The notes under the pieces were generated by a model. The model was not told the origin of the DNA and ran no database searches. It worked only from the letters and a program-made list of their open reading frames with translations. Shown here in pieces: positions 29,591 through 42,226 of a stretch of 44,061 nt of DNA. The stretch is from Verrucomicrobiales bacterium (lineage in GTDB: Bacteria; Verrucomicrobiota; Verrucomicrobiia; Verrucomicrobiales; DEV007): contig JANQMB010000248.1 of assembly GCA_028280355.1 (NCBI GenBank), forward strand, positions 1-44,061, read 5' to 3'. How positions within the stretch are numbered: the stretch's first letter is position 1; each line of letters begins with the position of its first letter. The translations under genes were made by a program, and so were the position numbers.

Positions 29591-32500
29591 TTAGGACAGG
29601 ACGAAATCGAGATCCTCCCGGGTCAGGGAGGACATGAGCGGGCGGCGGTCGTCGAGGGCGGCGTCGATGACCCCCCGTTTCCGCTCCTGGAGCTGCAAGA
29701 TCTTCTCCTCGACGGTCCCCGTCGCGATCAGTTTGTAGGCGGTGACCGGGCGAGATTGTCCAATGCGGTGGGCGCGGTCGGTCGCCTGGGCCTCGACCGC
29801 CGGGTTCCACCACGGATCGAAATGGATCACCGTATCGGCCCCGGTCAATGTCAGCCCGTATCCCCCCGCCTTGAGCGAAATGAGGAAAATCGGCAGGTCC
29901 CGGCTCCCCTGGAACGCCTCGACCTGCTCGGCGCGCCGCTTCGCCGGCGTCGCACCATCCAGATAGGCATAGCGATGCCCCGCCTCGTCCAGATGCCCGC
30001 GCAGCAGGCTCAGCATGCCGACGAACTGGGAGAACACCAGCACCCGATGCCCACCCGCCAGGCTCTCGGTGATCAGGGTATCGAAGGCGTCCAACTTCGC
30101 CGAGTCGCGCGGGCTTGCCCCCTCCCCACCCAACAGCCGCAGGTCACAGCAGGTCTGCCGCAACCGCAGCAGCACCGTCAACACCTCCAGTGGCGACTGC
30201 GGGAGCCCAGTCTCCACAATACTTTTTAAATTATTACGCCCCTCTCGTAATAATTTTTCATAAACAGCTCTTTGCTTGCGAGTTAGATCACAATAGAGCA
30301 CCCGCTCAAGCCGCCCAGGCAGGTCGGTGGCGACCTCAGCTTTGGTACGGCGGAGCAGACAGGGGGCAATTCGCTGGCGGAGACTCCGCGTCGTCCCGGG
30401 ATCGTCCCCCGAGAAGCGGGCCAGGAAATCGTCCCGGCGACCGAGGTAGCCGGGGTTCGCAAACTGCATGATCGACCACAGATCTTGGATCGAGTTCTCA
30501 ACCGGAGTCCCCGTCAAAGCCAACCGGGCGGTTGCCGACAACTTGAGAACCGCCCTCGCCGTCTTCGTGCGCGGGTTCTTGATCGCGCTCGCCTCGTCCG
30601 CCACCACAAGCCGGAAGCAAATCTCCTGATAGCGCTCGACGTCACGAACCAGGGATCCGTAGCTGGTGATGACGAGATCCACCCCAGCGATCCGATCGAA
30701 GTCTCTCTCCCGCCCCGAACCGTGGAGAACCAGCACGGTGGCCGCAGGGAGAAATGTTGCCGCCTCGCGCTCCCACGTCCGGATGAGCGAGGTCGGACAG
30801 ACGATGAGGGTCGGCCCGAGCGATGCAGTCTCCTCGTCATCGGCAAGGTTGCCAGCCATCGCCGCCACCACCGCCAAGCTCTGCACCGTTTTCCCAAGCC
30901 CCATCTCATCCGCCAGGATGATCCCGTGGCGACGCCTGAGCCGTCGCCACATCCAGCGAACCCCATCCTGTTGATACGACCTCAGCGCGGCCGTCAGACC
31001 CGGTGTCGATGGGTCGCTCTCCTGCCCTTCCCCACCCGAAGAATCTGACGCCAAATCATTTTTAACTCCCTCTAAATAAAAGAATTGCGAATTGTTTATC
31101 CGTCTTTCGGTAGAGCTGGCTACCGCCTGCTCGGCGTCGGCCAGTTCGAGCGCCTCGAAGACTTGTGTAACCGCCGCTTGGTCGATGGCCACCTTGCGCC
31201 TGCCGTCGAGTTTGCCGACGCTCCGCCCAGTGGCCATGAGGCGCCTCACCTCCCCCTCGTCCAAGGCCTCGCCATCGCCCGCGACAAAGGAGAGGTCAAA
31301 GGACAGCCAATCAGTCTCCTGACGCAGGGCACCGATCTGAGGTCGCACCTTCTCGATCTCGCGGGTGAGACCCGCGAAGCGTTCACCGATCTGGATCTGC
31401 CAGCGCCCCTCCGCGATCAGGCGATCCAACTCTCCGGCGTAGAACCCCAAGACGTCGTTCTCCCCCCTGATGAACAGCTGAGCCGAACGCCGATACGGCT
31501 GACCTTGCTCTGCCCGAGACAAATCCGCTCCCCGGCTTGGACGCGATCCCGAGCTCGGGATCCTTCGGATCGCAGCGGCCTCGAAGGCGGGGTTGGCGAC
31601 CTCCCCCGCCCGATAGTGGAAGCCAAACTTTAGGTCGATCCGGTTGAGCGAACCCTCCACGCTCAGGGTGACCTCGGGAACCGCCGGCACCACCCGCAGA
31701 ACATCAATTAACTCATCTGAACATTCCATGTGGAACATGCAATGCATTTCATCCAAGTGCCCGAGGAGCCACTCCAGACTGACTGTCGCCGCCACCTGTT
31801 CTGCCGGTTTTTCAAACAGCGACTCCAGTTGACGCAGAACCTCAGACGGATCGCCCCCAACGCCAACGCGTATGGCCTGCCGCTCCGCAAACTTGATTGC
31901 CCAGACCTCTGCCCCCCCTCTCAGCAGGCCGGTATCCGGCAGCGCATCACGCCGCAGGCAAACCTCCTCTGCACCCCCATCATACCTCGCACGCAGAGGG
32001 AGGCGGGTGCGAGTCTCAGCGACCGAAAACCTGTGACTCGAACGCCCCTCCCCCTCTTCTCGCTGCCGGATGGGCAGCTCACCCCCTGCCGCCGCCGCGA
32101 GCAGCTGGGAGAATTTCGATCGATCCAAACTCAACAGTTGCTCTTTCTCCCCGAGCTCTATCCCCCACTGATCAAACAGCTCGAGAAGAGGCGGGCGAAT
32201 CGCGTTCAGAGCCTCCGCATCGGGATCGGCCGGCGCAGTGAGCCGGAGCCCAAGCGATCGCTGTAGGCTGCCGTCCGACGGCGGTTCCAGCAGAGCTGGC
32301 AACCACGCGAGGCGCGGAGAATTCATCTCGACACGCTTATTTTCAGGGAGTTGCGACCCATTTCCCGCGTCGTCTTCAAGCTTTGCCTCGAGAGCCTTTA
32401 GAGCGACGGCGACGGAGTGTTCACAGATCTGGCCACCCCCCTGCGCCTGCCGACAGGAGCATCGGTTGTCGGCCTCGGAGAGCGAGCGGACGACCAGCGT

Positions 32501-32677
32501 GCACACGTACTTCCGCCGTCCTTCCACCACCACCCCCGCCACCGAAGCGGCTCCCGCGGCACCGTCCCCCTGCGTCAACCGGGCCTTCATGACGGCGCCG
32601 GCGGCGACCAGGGACCGCGCCTTCTTCACCGCCTGCCACCCGGCCAATTCCGGGAGATCCTTCATCGCTAGCTGCAT
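29591..32677 (-). CDS. SWIM-domain SNF2-family helicase/ATPase
   Basis: The 1028-residue product has a SWIM zinc finger near residues 58-95 (RCSCRQA...ICEHSVAVALKAL), a middle region, then an SNF2 ATPase: DEMGLGKT (about residue 590), a box II reading VVADEAS (about 693; usually DEAH or DEAQ), SATARLALTGTPVEN, and the C-terminal lobe VLVFSQFVGM...DPWWNPAVEAQATDRAHRIGQ. Bacterial SNF2 proteins of this kind resemble RapA-like or chromatin-remodeler-like translocases on dsDNA; their cellular roles are poorly known. The A+T dip in the middle is local. It is divergent from parA. Confidence 0.92.
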   Translation of the reverse strand: MQLAMKDLPELAGWQAVKKARSLVAAGAVMKARLTQGDGAAGAASVAGVVVEGRRKYVCTLVVRSLSEADNRCSCRQAQGGGQICEHSVAVALKALEAKLEDDAGNGSQLPENKRVEMNSPRLAWLPALLEPPSDGSLQRSLGLRLTAPADPDAEALNAIRPPLLELFDQWGIELGEKEQLLSLDRSKFSQLLAAAAGGELPIRQREEGEGRSSHRFSVAETRTRLPLRARYDGGAEEVCLRRDALPDTGLLRGGAEVWAIKFAERQAIRVGVGGDPSEVLRQLESLFEKPAEQVAATVSLEWLLGHLDEMHCMFHMECSDELIDVLRVVPAVPEVTLSVEGSLNRIDLKFGFHYRAGEVANPAFEAAAIRRIPSSGSRPSRGADLSRAEQGQPYRRSAQLFIRGENDVLGFYAGELDRLIAEGRWQIQIGERFAGLTREIEKVRPQIGALRQETDWLSFDLSFVAGDGEALDEGEVRRLMATGRSVGKLDGRRKVAIDQAAVTQVFEALELADAEQAVASSTERRINNSQFFYLEGVKNDLASDSSGGEGQESDPSTPGLTAALRSYQQDGVRWMWRRLRRRHGIILADEMGLGKTVQSLAVVAAMAGNLADDEETASLGPTLIVCPTSLIRTWEREAATFLPAATVLVLHGSGRERDFDRIAGVDLVITSYGSLVRDVERYQEICFRLVVADEASAIKNPRTKTARAVLKLSATARLALTGTPVENSIQDLWSIMQFANPGYLGRRDDFLARFSGDDPGTTRSLRQRIAPCLLRRTKAEVATDLPGRLERVLYCDLTRKQRAVYEKLLREGRNNLKSIVETGLPQSPLEVLTVLLRLRQTCCDLRLLGGEGASPRDSAKLDAFDTLITESLAGGHRVLVFSQFVGMLSLLRGHLDEAGHRYAYLDGATPAKRRAEQVEAFQGSRDLPIFLISLKAGGYGLTLTGADTVIHFDPWWNPAVEAQATDRAHRIGQSRPVTAYKLIATGTVEEKILQLQERKRGVIDAALDDRRPLMSSLTREDLDFVLS

Positions 32678-32742
32678 GGGTTTCTGTCGCCGGTATAGGA
32701 TTGATTTTCTCGACGGCTTGGCGGATTAGGGAGGCCGGGTTG

Positions 32743-33513
32743 ATGAAGATTGTAGCGATCGCAAACCAAAAGGGCGGAGTCGGCAAGACCACCACTTCGA
32801 TCAACCTCTCTACCTGCCTCGCCGGCTTGGGCAAGGAGCGGGTTTTGTTGATCGACCTCGACCCGCAGGCCAACGCCACCAGCGGTCTCGGGTTCGCCCC
32901 CACCGCCGGCACCAGCCTCTACGAGGTGCTGATCGGCGCCGCGAGCCTGGCCGGCAGGGTTCTGCCGACCCGCTTCGAGAACCTGTCGCTGGTCCCCTCC
33001 GACATGGAACTGGCCGGCGCGGAGGTCGAGCTGGCGCAGGCCGAGGACCACCTGACGCGCCTGCGTGAGGTGCTGTCCCAGCTCCGGGTGGCCTCGATGT
33101 ACGACTACGTTTTCCTCGATTGCCCGCCTTCGCTCGGCGTGCTGATGACCTCCGCGCTGGCCGCGGCGGACGAGCTGCTCATCCCCCTCCAATGCGAGTT
33201 CTTCGGCCTCGAGGGCCTGGCGAAAATCGTCCATGTCCAGGAGCAGGTCCGGCTCTCCGGCGCCAACCCGAACGGCCGGATCGAGGGCATCGTGATGACC
33301 ATGTTCGACGGTCGGACCAACCTCTCCAAACAGGTCGTCGAGCAGGTCCGCGAGCATTTCCCCGACCAGGTCTACCAGACGGTGATCCGCCGCTCGGTGC
33401 GGCTCGGCGAAGCCCCCAGCTTCGGGCAGGCGATCATCGAATACGACGGGGCGAGCACCGGGGCGGTAGATTACCGCTCGCTGGCGCAGGAGTTCCTCGC
33501 CCGCCACCGCTGA
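32743..33513 (+). CDS. parA: ParA/Soj-family chromosome-partitioning ATPase
   Basis: The product is 256 residues from ATG 32743, with Shine-Dalgarno AGGGAGG nine bases upstream; this start gives MKIVAIANQKGGVGKTTT, the deviant Walker A of ParA at residues 8-16. Further motifs are LIDLDPQANAT, VFLDCPPSLG and a late SVRLGEAPSFGQ, all typical of chromosomal Soj proteins. ParA binds DNA with ATP and moves ParB-parS complexes. No parB follows here; the next gene is secA. Confidence 0.92.
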   Translation: MKIVAIANQKGGVGKTTTSINLSTCLAGLGKERVLLIDLDPQANATSGLGFAPTAGTSLYEVLIGAASLAGRVLPTRFENLSLVPSDMELAGAEVELAQAEDHLTRLREVLSQLRVASMYDYVFLDCPPSLGVLMTSALAAADELLIPLQCEFFGLEGLAKIVHVQEQVRLSGANPNGRIEGIVMTMFDGRTNLSKQVVEQVREHFPDQVYQTVIRRSVRLGEAPSFGQAIIEYDGASTGAVDYRSLAQEFLARHR

Positions 33514-33650
33514 GCCCACCCCGCCCCGACCGGGCCAGGTTTTGGTTTCCAGATGGCGGATTTCCGCTTTATTGGCGCTCCCCGCAGCAGGGGCGCCGGG
33601 ACCGGCGGCACCAATTTGCAACAACACCCTGATTCCCAAGGCTCAACGAG

Positions 33651-36767
<3,117 letters not shown>

Positions 36768-36888
36768 TCGCGTTCCCAATCGTCTTAAATCACCCCTCGA
36801 GGAATAGCCTCGCCAGACGAGGACTCCAAGCGGTAGATAGACAGCGCACCCCACCGGTTGCGCCCCCTTGAAAACCCGTACGCCCACT

Positions 36889-39144
36889 ATGCAGCGCGCC
36901 TTCGCCCTCCTCGCCCCGATCCTCACCTGGCTCGCGTTCACTTCCAGCGCACGCGCCCAAGATCCGGTCCAGCTCGAACTGCTGAGCGATGTCGTTGCGG
37001 TGGAGCCCGGCGGGACGTTTAAGCTCGCCGTGCGCGCCCAGATCGAACCGGGCTGGCACATCTATTGGACGAACCCCGGTGATAGCGGGCTGCCGACCTT
37101 GGTGGAGTGGACGGCTCCGGACGGGTTCGAGGCTGGGGCGCTGCAATACCCGATCCCCCACCGTTACGTGCAGAAGGTCGGCGATGACTTCATGCTCGTC
37201 AGCCACACCTTCGAGGGTGAAGCCTACTTCATCTCCGAGTTCAAGGCGCCCGAGGGGATCGCCCCGGGATCGGCCGTGACCATCTCAGCGAGCGTCGACT
37301 GGCAGGCCTGCAAAGAGGTCTGCACACCGCCGATGAACACCCCGCTCGAGATCGAGCTATCGGTCGCGGATACCGCCGCCCCTTCGCCGGACGCCGCAGC
37401 CATTGCCAAGGCTTGGGGGGGCGGCCAGGCGGGCGCCGAGGTCGCGAGGGCGACGGTGGCGAACGACGGGGGACAGCTGGCGCTGGTCGCGAAACTGCCG
37501 GACGGCAAGGAGGAGCAGTACAGCGGCGACCTCTTCTTCCTGCCGGCGGCCGCGGAGATTTCCGCCGCGGCGAGCGAGCAGATCGCGGCCCGCGAAGGAT
37601 CGCAGCTCAGCATCTGGACCGACCTCGCCAAAAAGGACGTCGAGATCCCGGAAGTGGTCCGAGGGTTCGTCGTCGGCGAAGGCGCCGCCCCGCTGTGGGT
37701 CGAGGCGATGTTGGTCAAGTCGACCGAAACCCCAGTCAGCTCGCCCACTGAGAAGCCCACACCTACATCGAGCGGTGCCGGGAGCTATCCGCCCAGCGCC
37801 AGCCCCGAGGCGGAGCCGATCCGCGCAGCCATCAAGGAATTGGCCAGCGGCATCGAGAAGAAGTCGATCTCCTTGCTGCTGATGCTCGCCGCGGCCTTCC
37901 TCGGAGGGATCATTCTGAACCTCATGCCCTGCGTGTTCCCGGTCTTGGGCATCAAGATCTTGGGCTTCGTGCAACAGGCGGGCAGCGACCGCGCGAAGAT
38001 CCGGCGCCACGGCTGGGTGTTCGCCCTCGGGGTGATCTTGTCCCTGTGGGCGCTGGTCGCCGTGCTACTGATCATCCGCGCGGCGGGCGCCAGCGCCGGC
38101 TGGGGCTTCCAGCTGCAGGAGCCGTGGTTCGTGATCTTCCTGATCGCCATCATGTTCATCTTCGCCCTCAACCTCGCTGGCGTGTTCGAATTGGGCACGT
38201 CGCTCACCGGCACGGGCGCCGGGCTACAGGCGCAACATGGCTATGGTGGTTCCTTCTTCTCCGGCGTGCTGGCCGTGCTCGTTGCGACGCCCTGCACCGG
38301 GCCGTTCATGGGACCCGCCTTGGGCTTCGCGCTCTCTGGCCCAGCCTATACCGGGTTCGCCATCTTCACCGCCTTGGCGCTCGGCCTGGCCTTGCCCTAC
38401 GTGGTGCTCTCCTACTTCCCGGCTCTGATTGAGAAACTCCCGCGTCCGGGGCCGTGGATGGAAACTTTCAAGCAGGCGATGTCCTTCCCGCTCTTCGCCA
38501 CCGTCGTCTGGCTGCTCGCCGTGCTCGGCAAAGGGCAAGGGCAAGGAGCGATCCTATGGGTGCTGATCGGCCTGATCGTGCTCTCCCTCGGCTTCTGGCT
38601 CTACGGCCGCTACGCGACACCGCTCAAAAAGCCGCCGACCCGCTGGACCGCCCGCGCCGCGACGGCGCTGGCTGTGCTGAGCTTCGTCTACATCGGCAGC
38701 AAGGCGGTGGATAGCGGGGAAAGCGGGGCGATCGCCTCGGCCTCAAAGACGGTGCACGGGCTCGAATACGAACCCTTCGACCCCGTGAAGGCGCTGGAGT
38801 ACGTGAAGGCTGGAAAGAACGTTTTCGTCGACTACACGGCCGTCTGGTGAGCGACCTGCAAGACCAATGAACAGTTTGTTCTGCACACCGAAGAAATCAG
38901 CTCCAAGATCAAAGAACTCGGCATCATCCCGATGATCGCCGACCAGACCGACAAGGAGAACTGGGTGCTCAGCGAGTTCCTCAACGAGATGAAGCAGCCG
39001 AACATCCCCTACTACCCGCTGCTGCTCGGCTCGAAAGAGGGCAAGGTCGTCGAACTGCCGGCCCAGTTGTCGCCACCGGCGATCCTCCCTGGACCGGCCA
39101 AGGCGAAATTCATCGAAGCGCTCGAGGAAGCCGTGGGGAGCTAG
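36889..39144 (+). CDS. dsbD: DsbD-family thiol:disulfide interchange protein, predicted selenoprotein
   Basis: DsbD carries reducing power from cytoplasmic thioredoxin across the inner membrane to periplasmic partners. From ATG 36889 the product has a signal peptide (MQRAFALLAPILTWLAFTSSARAQ), an N-terminal domain with C141-KEV-C145, a membrane part with LMPCVFPVLGIK (C348) and ATPCTGPFMG (C469), and a C-terminal thioredoxin domain. The frame meets TGA at codon 654, in W-TGA-A-T-C, where the first redox Cys belongs, then runs uninterrupted for 97 codons to TAG. The TGA read as selenocysteine gives U654-A-T-C657, and all partner cysteines remain. A SECIS-like hairpin follows. The alternative is a nonsense mutation (TGC or TGT to TGA). 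The N-terminal TTG at 36868 is a less likely start. Confidence 0.85.
38848..38850 (+). other. in-frame TGA, predicted selenocysteine codon
   Basis: This TGA replaces the first Cys of the thioredoxin-domain W-C-x-x-C motif, giving FVDYTAVW-Sec-ATCKTNEQF. Upstream and downstream frames are the same and there are no other stops. Replacement of a redox Cys by Sec (U-x-x-C) is the usual pattern in bacterial selenoproteins of thioredoxin fold. Confidence 0.75.
38869..38881 (+). promoter_or_regulatory. candidate bacterial SECIS hairpin
   Basis: GAACA (38869-38873) and TGTTC (38877-38881) form a perfect 5-bp stem with loop GTT. The loop G is 23 nt after the TGA, inside the 16-37 nt window described for bacterial SECIS elements, which need a small loop with G in the first two positions. 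Flanking TGCA/TGCA could extend it with a bulge. Confidence 0.5.
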
Positions 39145-39171
39145 CCAGACGCCCGACGGAAGGGGCGGCGC

Positions 39172-40938
39172 TCACTTCGTCTCCGAGCGGAGCTTCGCCA
39201 TGTCGTTGGCGAGGATCGACTGCGGCTGGGGTTTGAGGATCTCCTCAGCGAGCCCCAGCGCCTCGCGGGCGTCCCCCTCCCTGCCCCCGCGGAGACAGGC
39301 CTGGACGTAAGGCTGGACGAGATTGTAGAACAGGTGGCCGCCGGCGTTGCGCTTGAAGCGCCTCATCACCCGCGCGTACTCTTTGGCCGCGTCCCCCCAC
39401 TCGCCGGCCTCCTGGTGGGCGAAGACGGCGTCCGCCGCCACCGCGATACCCAGGTCGAAACGCTTCGAACGGTTCTCGCTGACGATCTGCCGCGCCAGCC
39501 GCTCCGCCCCACTCTCGTCGCCCGTGGCGCGCAGCACCCGCAACAGGGCACGCTGCCCCTTCGCCTTCATGTCGCGCTCGCCGGCGAAGTTGGCGACCCA
39601 GCGCTCCCAGAACCTCTTGCGCATCGCCAGCTCCGCGCCCGACGAGGCGAGCCACTCGGCCTCCAGCTCCCACGGCTCGAACACCCGCGGCATCGCCCGC
39701 TGGGCGGCATGGAGGATCTCGGGATAGCTGTCCTCCCCGGCGTTCATCGCCGCCCAGGCGAGCACCAGCCGGCCGCGGGCGACCGACGGGCTGTCCCCCT
39801 CCCCCTTGATCGAGAACTCCATCTGCTGGTCGCTAAAGCGGCGCCAGGTCTGCGGGTCGAAGGCGGTGCCGATCGGGTAGTTCTCGCCGCGCCAGCGGGC
39901 GGCGTCGAGCGTCCAGCGCCCGCGCCCGGTGAGGAACCCGACCCAGGCGTGATCCCCAGAGCGCCCCTGGCCCATGAACAGGACGGTGGGGACGCCGAGC
40001 GATTTGCCGGCATGGGCGACGAAATAGGCCTGATCCATGCAGATGCCGCCCCGCTTGCCGATGTCGATCAGGCGATACCGCCCGTGCGGCCACCCGTATC
40101 GCCCGGCGGCGATGCGGCCGTTGTCGTAGGGCACGGCGCGGTAGAGTTGCTCCAGCTTGGAGATATTCTTCATCTTCACCTGCTGCACGTAGCCCAGCTC
40201 CCGCAGTTCGACCGGCGTGTCGACGACGAAAGTGAGCTCGCGGACCGTCAGCGAGTCCGGGTCGAGGAGGAGCTTCCCAGCACGCTGCGAACCGACGTAG
40301 AACGCGAACCGTTTTTCAGGCTCTGGGTCGCCGCGGGGGATGTCGCCCTCCCCGACGTTCTGGTGCGGCCACCCCGGGGGCGTCGGCTGATCCCAGACGA
40401 CGGCGAAGGCGACGGCGAGTTTCTGGAATTCGACAAAGGCGCGAGGGTGGGCGCGGTGGATGGTGCACAGCACCTGGAGCGCGGCGGCGGGCTCGTCGCG
40501 CGTGCTGAGAGACTTCGCGACCAGGGCCGGAAACCCATCGATGCGGGACAGTTCGCGGAAGCTCTCGAACCCCTCCGCGCGGGAGAAATAGGGGTGTCCG
40601 GCATGGTCCTCCGGGAACATCTGGATCCAGCGGAGATGGGTCAGCCACCCCATGAAATGGGAGTTCGACAGGCAGCGTGACAAACCCTGCTTGGCCTGTG
40701 CGGCACGCAGCGCCGCCAGCAGCTCCCGGCGGCCGGACACCACCTCGGCGGGTGTCAGGTGCTCCGCCCACCAGCGCTCCTGCGCCTTTCCGTTCCAGAG
40801 CTTGAGCCGCGGTGCGTCCTCAGCGGAGATGGCCACCCAGGAAGAGGCCACATAGAGGAGGAATGCAAGCCATCGCCAGCCCCACCGCCAGGCGCCTCCG
40901 ACCCGGCTCCGGCCCGTCCTGTGGGTCGCTTGCGCCAT
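39172..40938 (-). CDS. membrane-anchored transglutaminase-like protein
   Basis: The product is 588 residues from ATG 40938 (MAQATHRTGRSRVGG); the open frame continues far upstream but over another gene. A signal or anchor helix (about 20-40, ending VAISA) is followed by a helical region, then a transglutaminase/papain-like core with GGICMDQ (C300), GDHAWVGFL (H330) and WTLDAARW (D345), a Cys-His-Asp triad in the right order. The C-terminal 200 residues are helical and TPR-like. Substrate is unknown; such proteins may act as proteases or cross-linkers at the cell envelope. It is convergent with dsbD. Confidence 0.82.
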   Translation of the reverse strand: MAQATHRTGRSRVGGAWRWGWRWLAFLLYVASSWVAISAEDAPRLKLWNGKAQERWWAEHLTPAEVVSGRRELLAALRAAQAKQGLSRCLSNSHFMGWLTHLRWIQMFPEDHAGHPYFSRAEGFESFRELSRIDGFPALVAKSLSTRDEPAAALQVLCTIHRAHPRAFVEFQKLAVAFAVVWDQPTPPGWPHQNVGEGDIPRGDPEPEKRFAFYVGSQRAGKLLLDPDSLTVRELTFVVDTPVELRELGYVQQVKMKNISKLEQLYRAVPYDNGRIAAGRYGWPHGRYRLIDIGKRGGICMDQAYFVAHAGKSLGVPTVLFMGQGRSGDHAWVGFLTGRGRWTLDAARWRGENYPIGTAFDPQTWRRFSDQQMEFSIKGEGDSPSVARGRLVLAWAAMNAGEDSYPEILHAAQRAMPRVFEPWELEAEWLASSGAELAMRKRFWERWVANFAGERDMKAKGQRALLRVLRATGDESGAERLARQIVSENRSKRFDLGIAVAADAVFAHQEAGEWGDAAKEYARVMRRFKRNAGGHLFYNLVQPYVQACLRGGREGDAREALGLAEEILKPQPQSILANDMAKLRSETK

Positions 40939-40992
40939 CGTCCCAATGTCTGCTAGGCTGCCACATCGGCAATCCCGAATTCGCCCCTCCCG

Positions 40993-41511
40993 ATGTGTCG
41001 CCCCCTCGCCCTCGCCGCCCTCGCCAGCATCCTGTTCTCCTCCTGCAAACGTGACGACGGAGGCTCGAAGCGGTTTCGCCCCACCCCACCCAACAACGAC
41101 TACCGCAAACGGGACGAGGTCTACCCCTTCGAGCGCAGGCTCGTCGACGAGGCCGGCCGGAAGCTCGACGTGGTAGTGGTCGGCCGCTCCAAGACCAAGG
41201 TGGTGTTCCAGAAGCGCGACTCCCCCAAACGCATCCACTACCCGCTGGACTCCCTGTCTGAGGAAGACAGGGTCTTCCTCGGCTCGTTGCCGATCAAGGA
41301 GTGGGATGGGGATGGCCAGAAGGGCGCCGATGTCGGCTGGCTGGAACAGGAGCGCCTTCGCCTCGAGGGGAAGATCGCCGAGTTAAAGAAAGAGCGTGAG
41401 CGCACCCCAGATGCCGCCACCCGGACCCGCGCCCTCAACCGCAAGATCACCGAACTGGAGAACGAGCGCAGGGAGATCCTGACCGAGCTGCGCGGCCGCG
41501 GCCGGCGCTAG
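40993..41511 (+). CDS. putative lipoprotein with SHD1-like domain
   Basis: The 172-residue product has a short hydrophobic leader and Cys18 (LALAALASILFSSCK), so it is probably a lipoprotein, though the lipobox FSSC is imperfect. The middle (ERRLVDEAGRKLDVVVVGRSKTKVVFQKRD, then HYPLDSLSEEDRVFL) follows the SHD1 pattern (Sla1 homology domain 1) common in exported proteins of Planctomycetota and Verrucomicrobiota. A charged coiled coil (RLEGKIAELKKERE...ELENERREILTEL) ends it. It is divergent from the transglutaminase-like gene and just upstream of the ligase-family gene's 3' end. Confidence 0.8.
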   Translation: MCRPLALAALASILFSSCKRDDGGSKRFRPTPPNNDYRKRDEVYPFERRLVDEAGRKLDVVVVGRSKTKVVFQKRDSPKRIHYPLDSLSEEDRVFLGSLPIKEWDGDGQKGADVGWLEQERLRLEGKIAELKKERERTPDAATRTRALNRKITELENERREILTELRGRGRR

Positions 41512-41518
41512 CTCGACC

Positions 41519-42226
41519 TCAGCGCCAGCGCTGGCGGCGCTCCCTCCACTCCAGCGTACGGTATTTCCTCTCCGCCAGTTCCTCCGCCATCGCCAACACA
41601 TCGTCTGCCACCGAGACAGTGGCGACCCTCTGGGCGAGGTGGCGGGCAAACGCCCCAGCGAAGGGGGGAGCAAGACCGATCCCCTGGATGCTCCCCTGGT
41701 GGAGCAAGCCCTTCCTCGACCGCCGTAGGGCACCTCCAGCGAGCTTCAAGCCATCGGGCCCGAGCACATCGTCGCGCACCGGATTGGCAAAACAGGCGCC
41801 CCCCTTTGACTCTCCAGCCGACGTCGCCAGCGCGGTGGAATGACCCGCGCCGTCGAGCGCATTGGCGAGAGCGCGGTGGACGATCCGATAGACTGCCGTC
41901 GCCCGCAGGCGGGATTCGGGGAGAGCCGGCGGCACACCCAGCGAGAAGGTGGCATCCAGAGCCCCACCGTGATCGACCCTCCCCCCGCCGGTCCAACGTC
42001 GGACCCAGTGCCGCCCCGCCATCTCATCGGCGGGAGGCGGCTCCGAGAAGTAGCCGACCGACACTGTCGGCCGATCCCAGGCGTACCAACGCAGCCAGGG
42101 TCGCTCGCTCGATTCCAGCAACACCTCGTCGAGCGCCATGTTCAGATCCCCATCGCGGCCGCACCCGGCGTCCTCGTAGAGGAGAATGGTGGGAAATTTT
42201 GGCTCAGAAAGATCGACCATTGTCAC
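41519..42226 (-). CDS. lipoate/biotin protein ligase-family protein (LplA/LipB-like)
   Basis: Members attach or move lipoyl, octanoyl or biotinyl groups onto carrier lysines. The 235-residue product has NMALDEVLLE, WDRPTVSVGYFSEP, the glycine-rich binding loop RRWTGGGRVDHGGALDATFSL (about 75-95), and the lysine motif GLKLAGGALRRSRKGLLHQGSI. These fix the BPL_LplA_LipB fold. LipB-type Cys in its usual place is not clear, so lipoate ligase or octanoyltransferase LipM-like activity cannot be told apart. Starts at 42226 or 42220 are possible. An AT-rich stretch with a hairpin lies upstream. Confidence 0.82.
   Translation of the reverse strand: MTMVDLSEPKFPTILLYEDAGCGRDGDLNMALDEVLLESSERPWLRWYAWDRPTVSVGYFSEPPPADEMAGRHWVRRWTGGGRVDHGGALDATFSLGVPPALPESRLRATAVYRIVHRALANALDGAGHSTALATSAGESKGGACFANPVRDDVLGPDGLKLAGGALRRSRKGLLHQGSIQGIGLAPPFAGAFARHLAQRVATVSVADDVLAMAEELAERKYRTLEWRERRQRWR

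Noticed and set aside
36889-38850. dsbD as a simple pseudogene cut by a nonsense codon
   Set aside because: The only stop is at the redox Cys position, the downstream frame is intact with good composition, and a SECIS-like hairpin follows. It stays the main alternative until Sec genes are checked.
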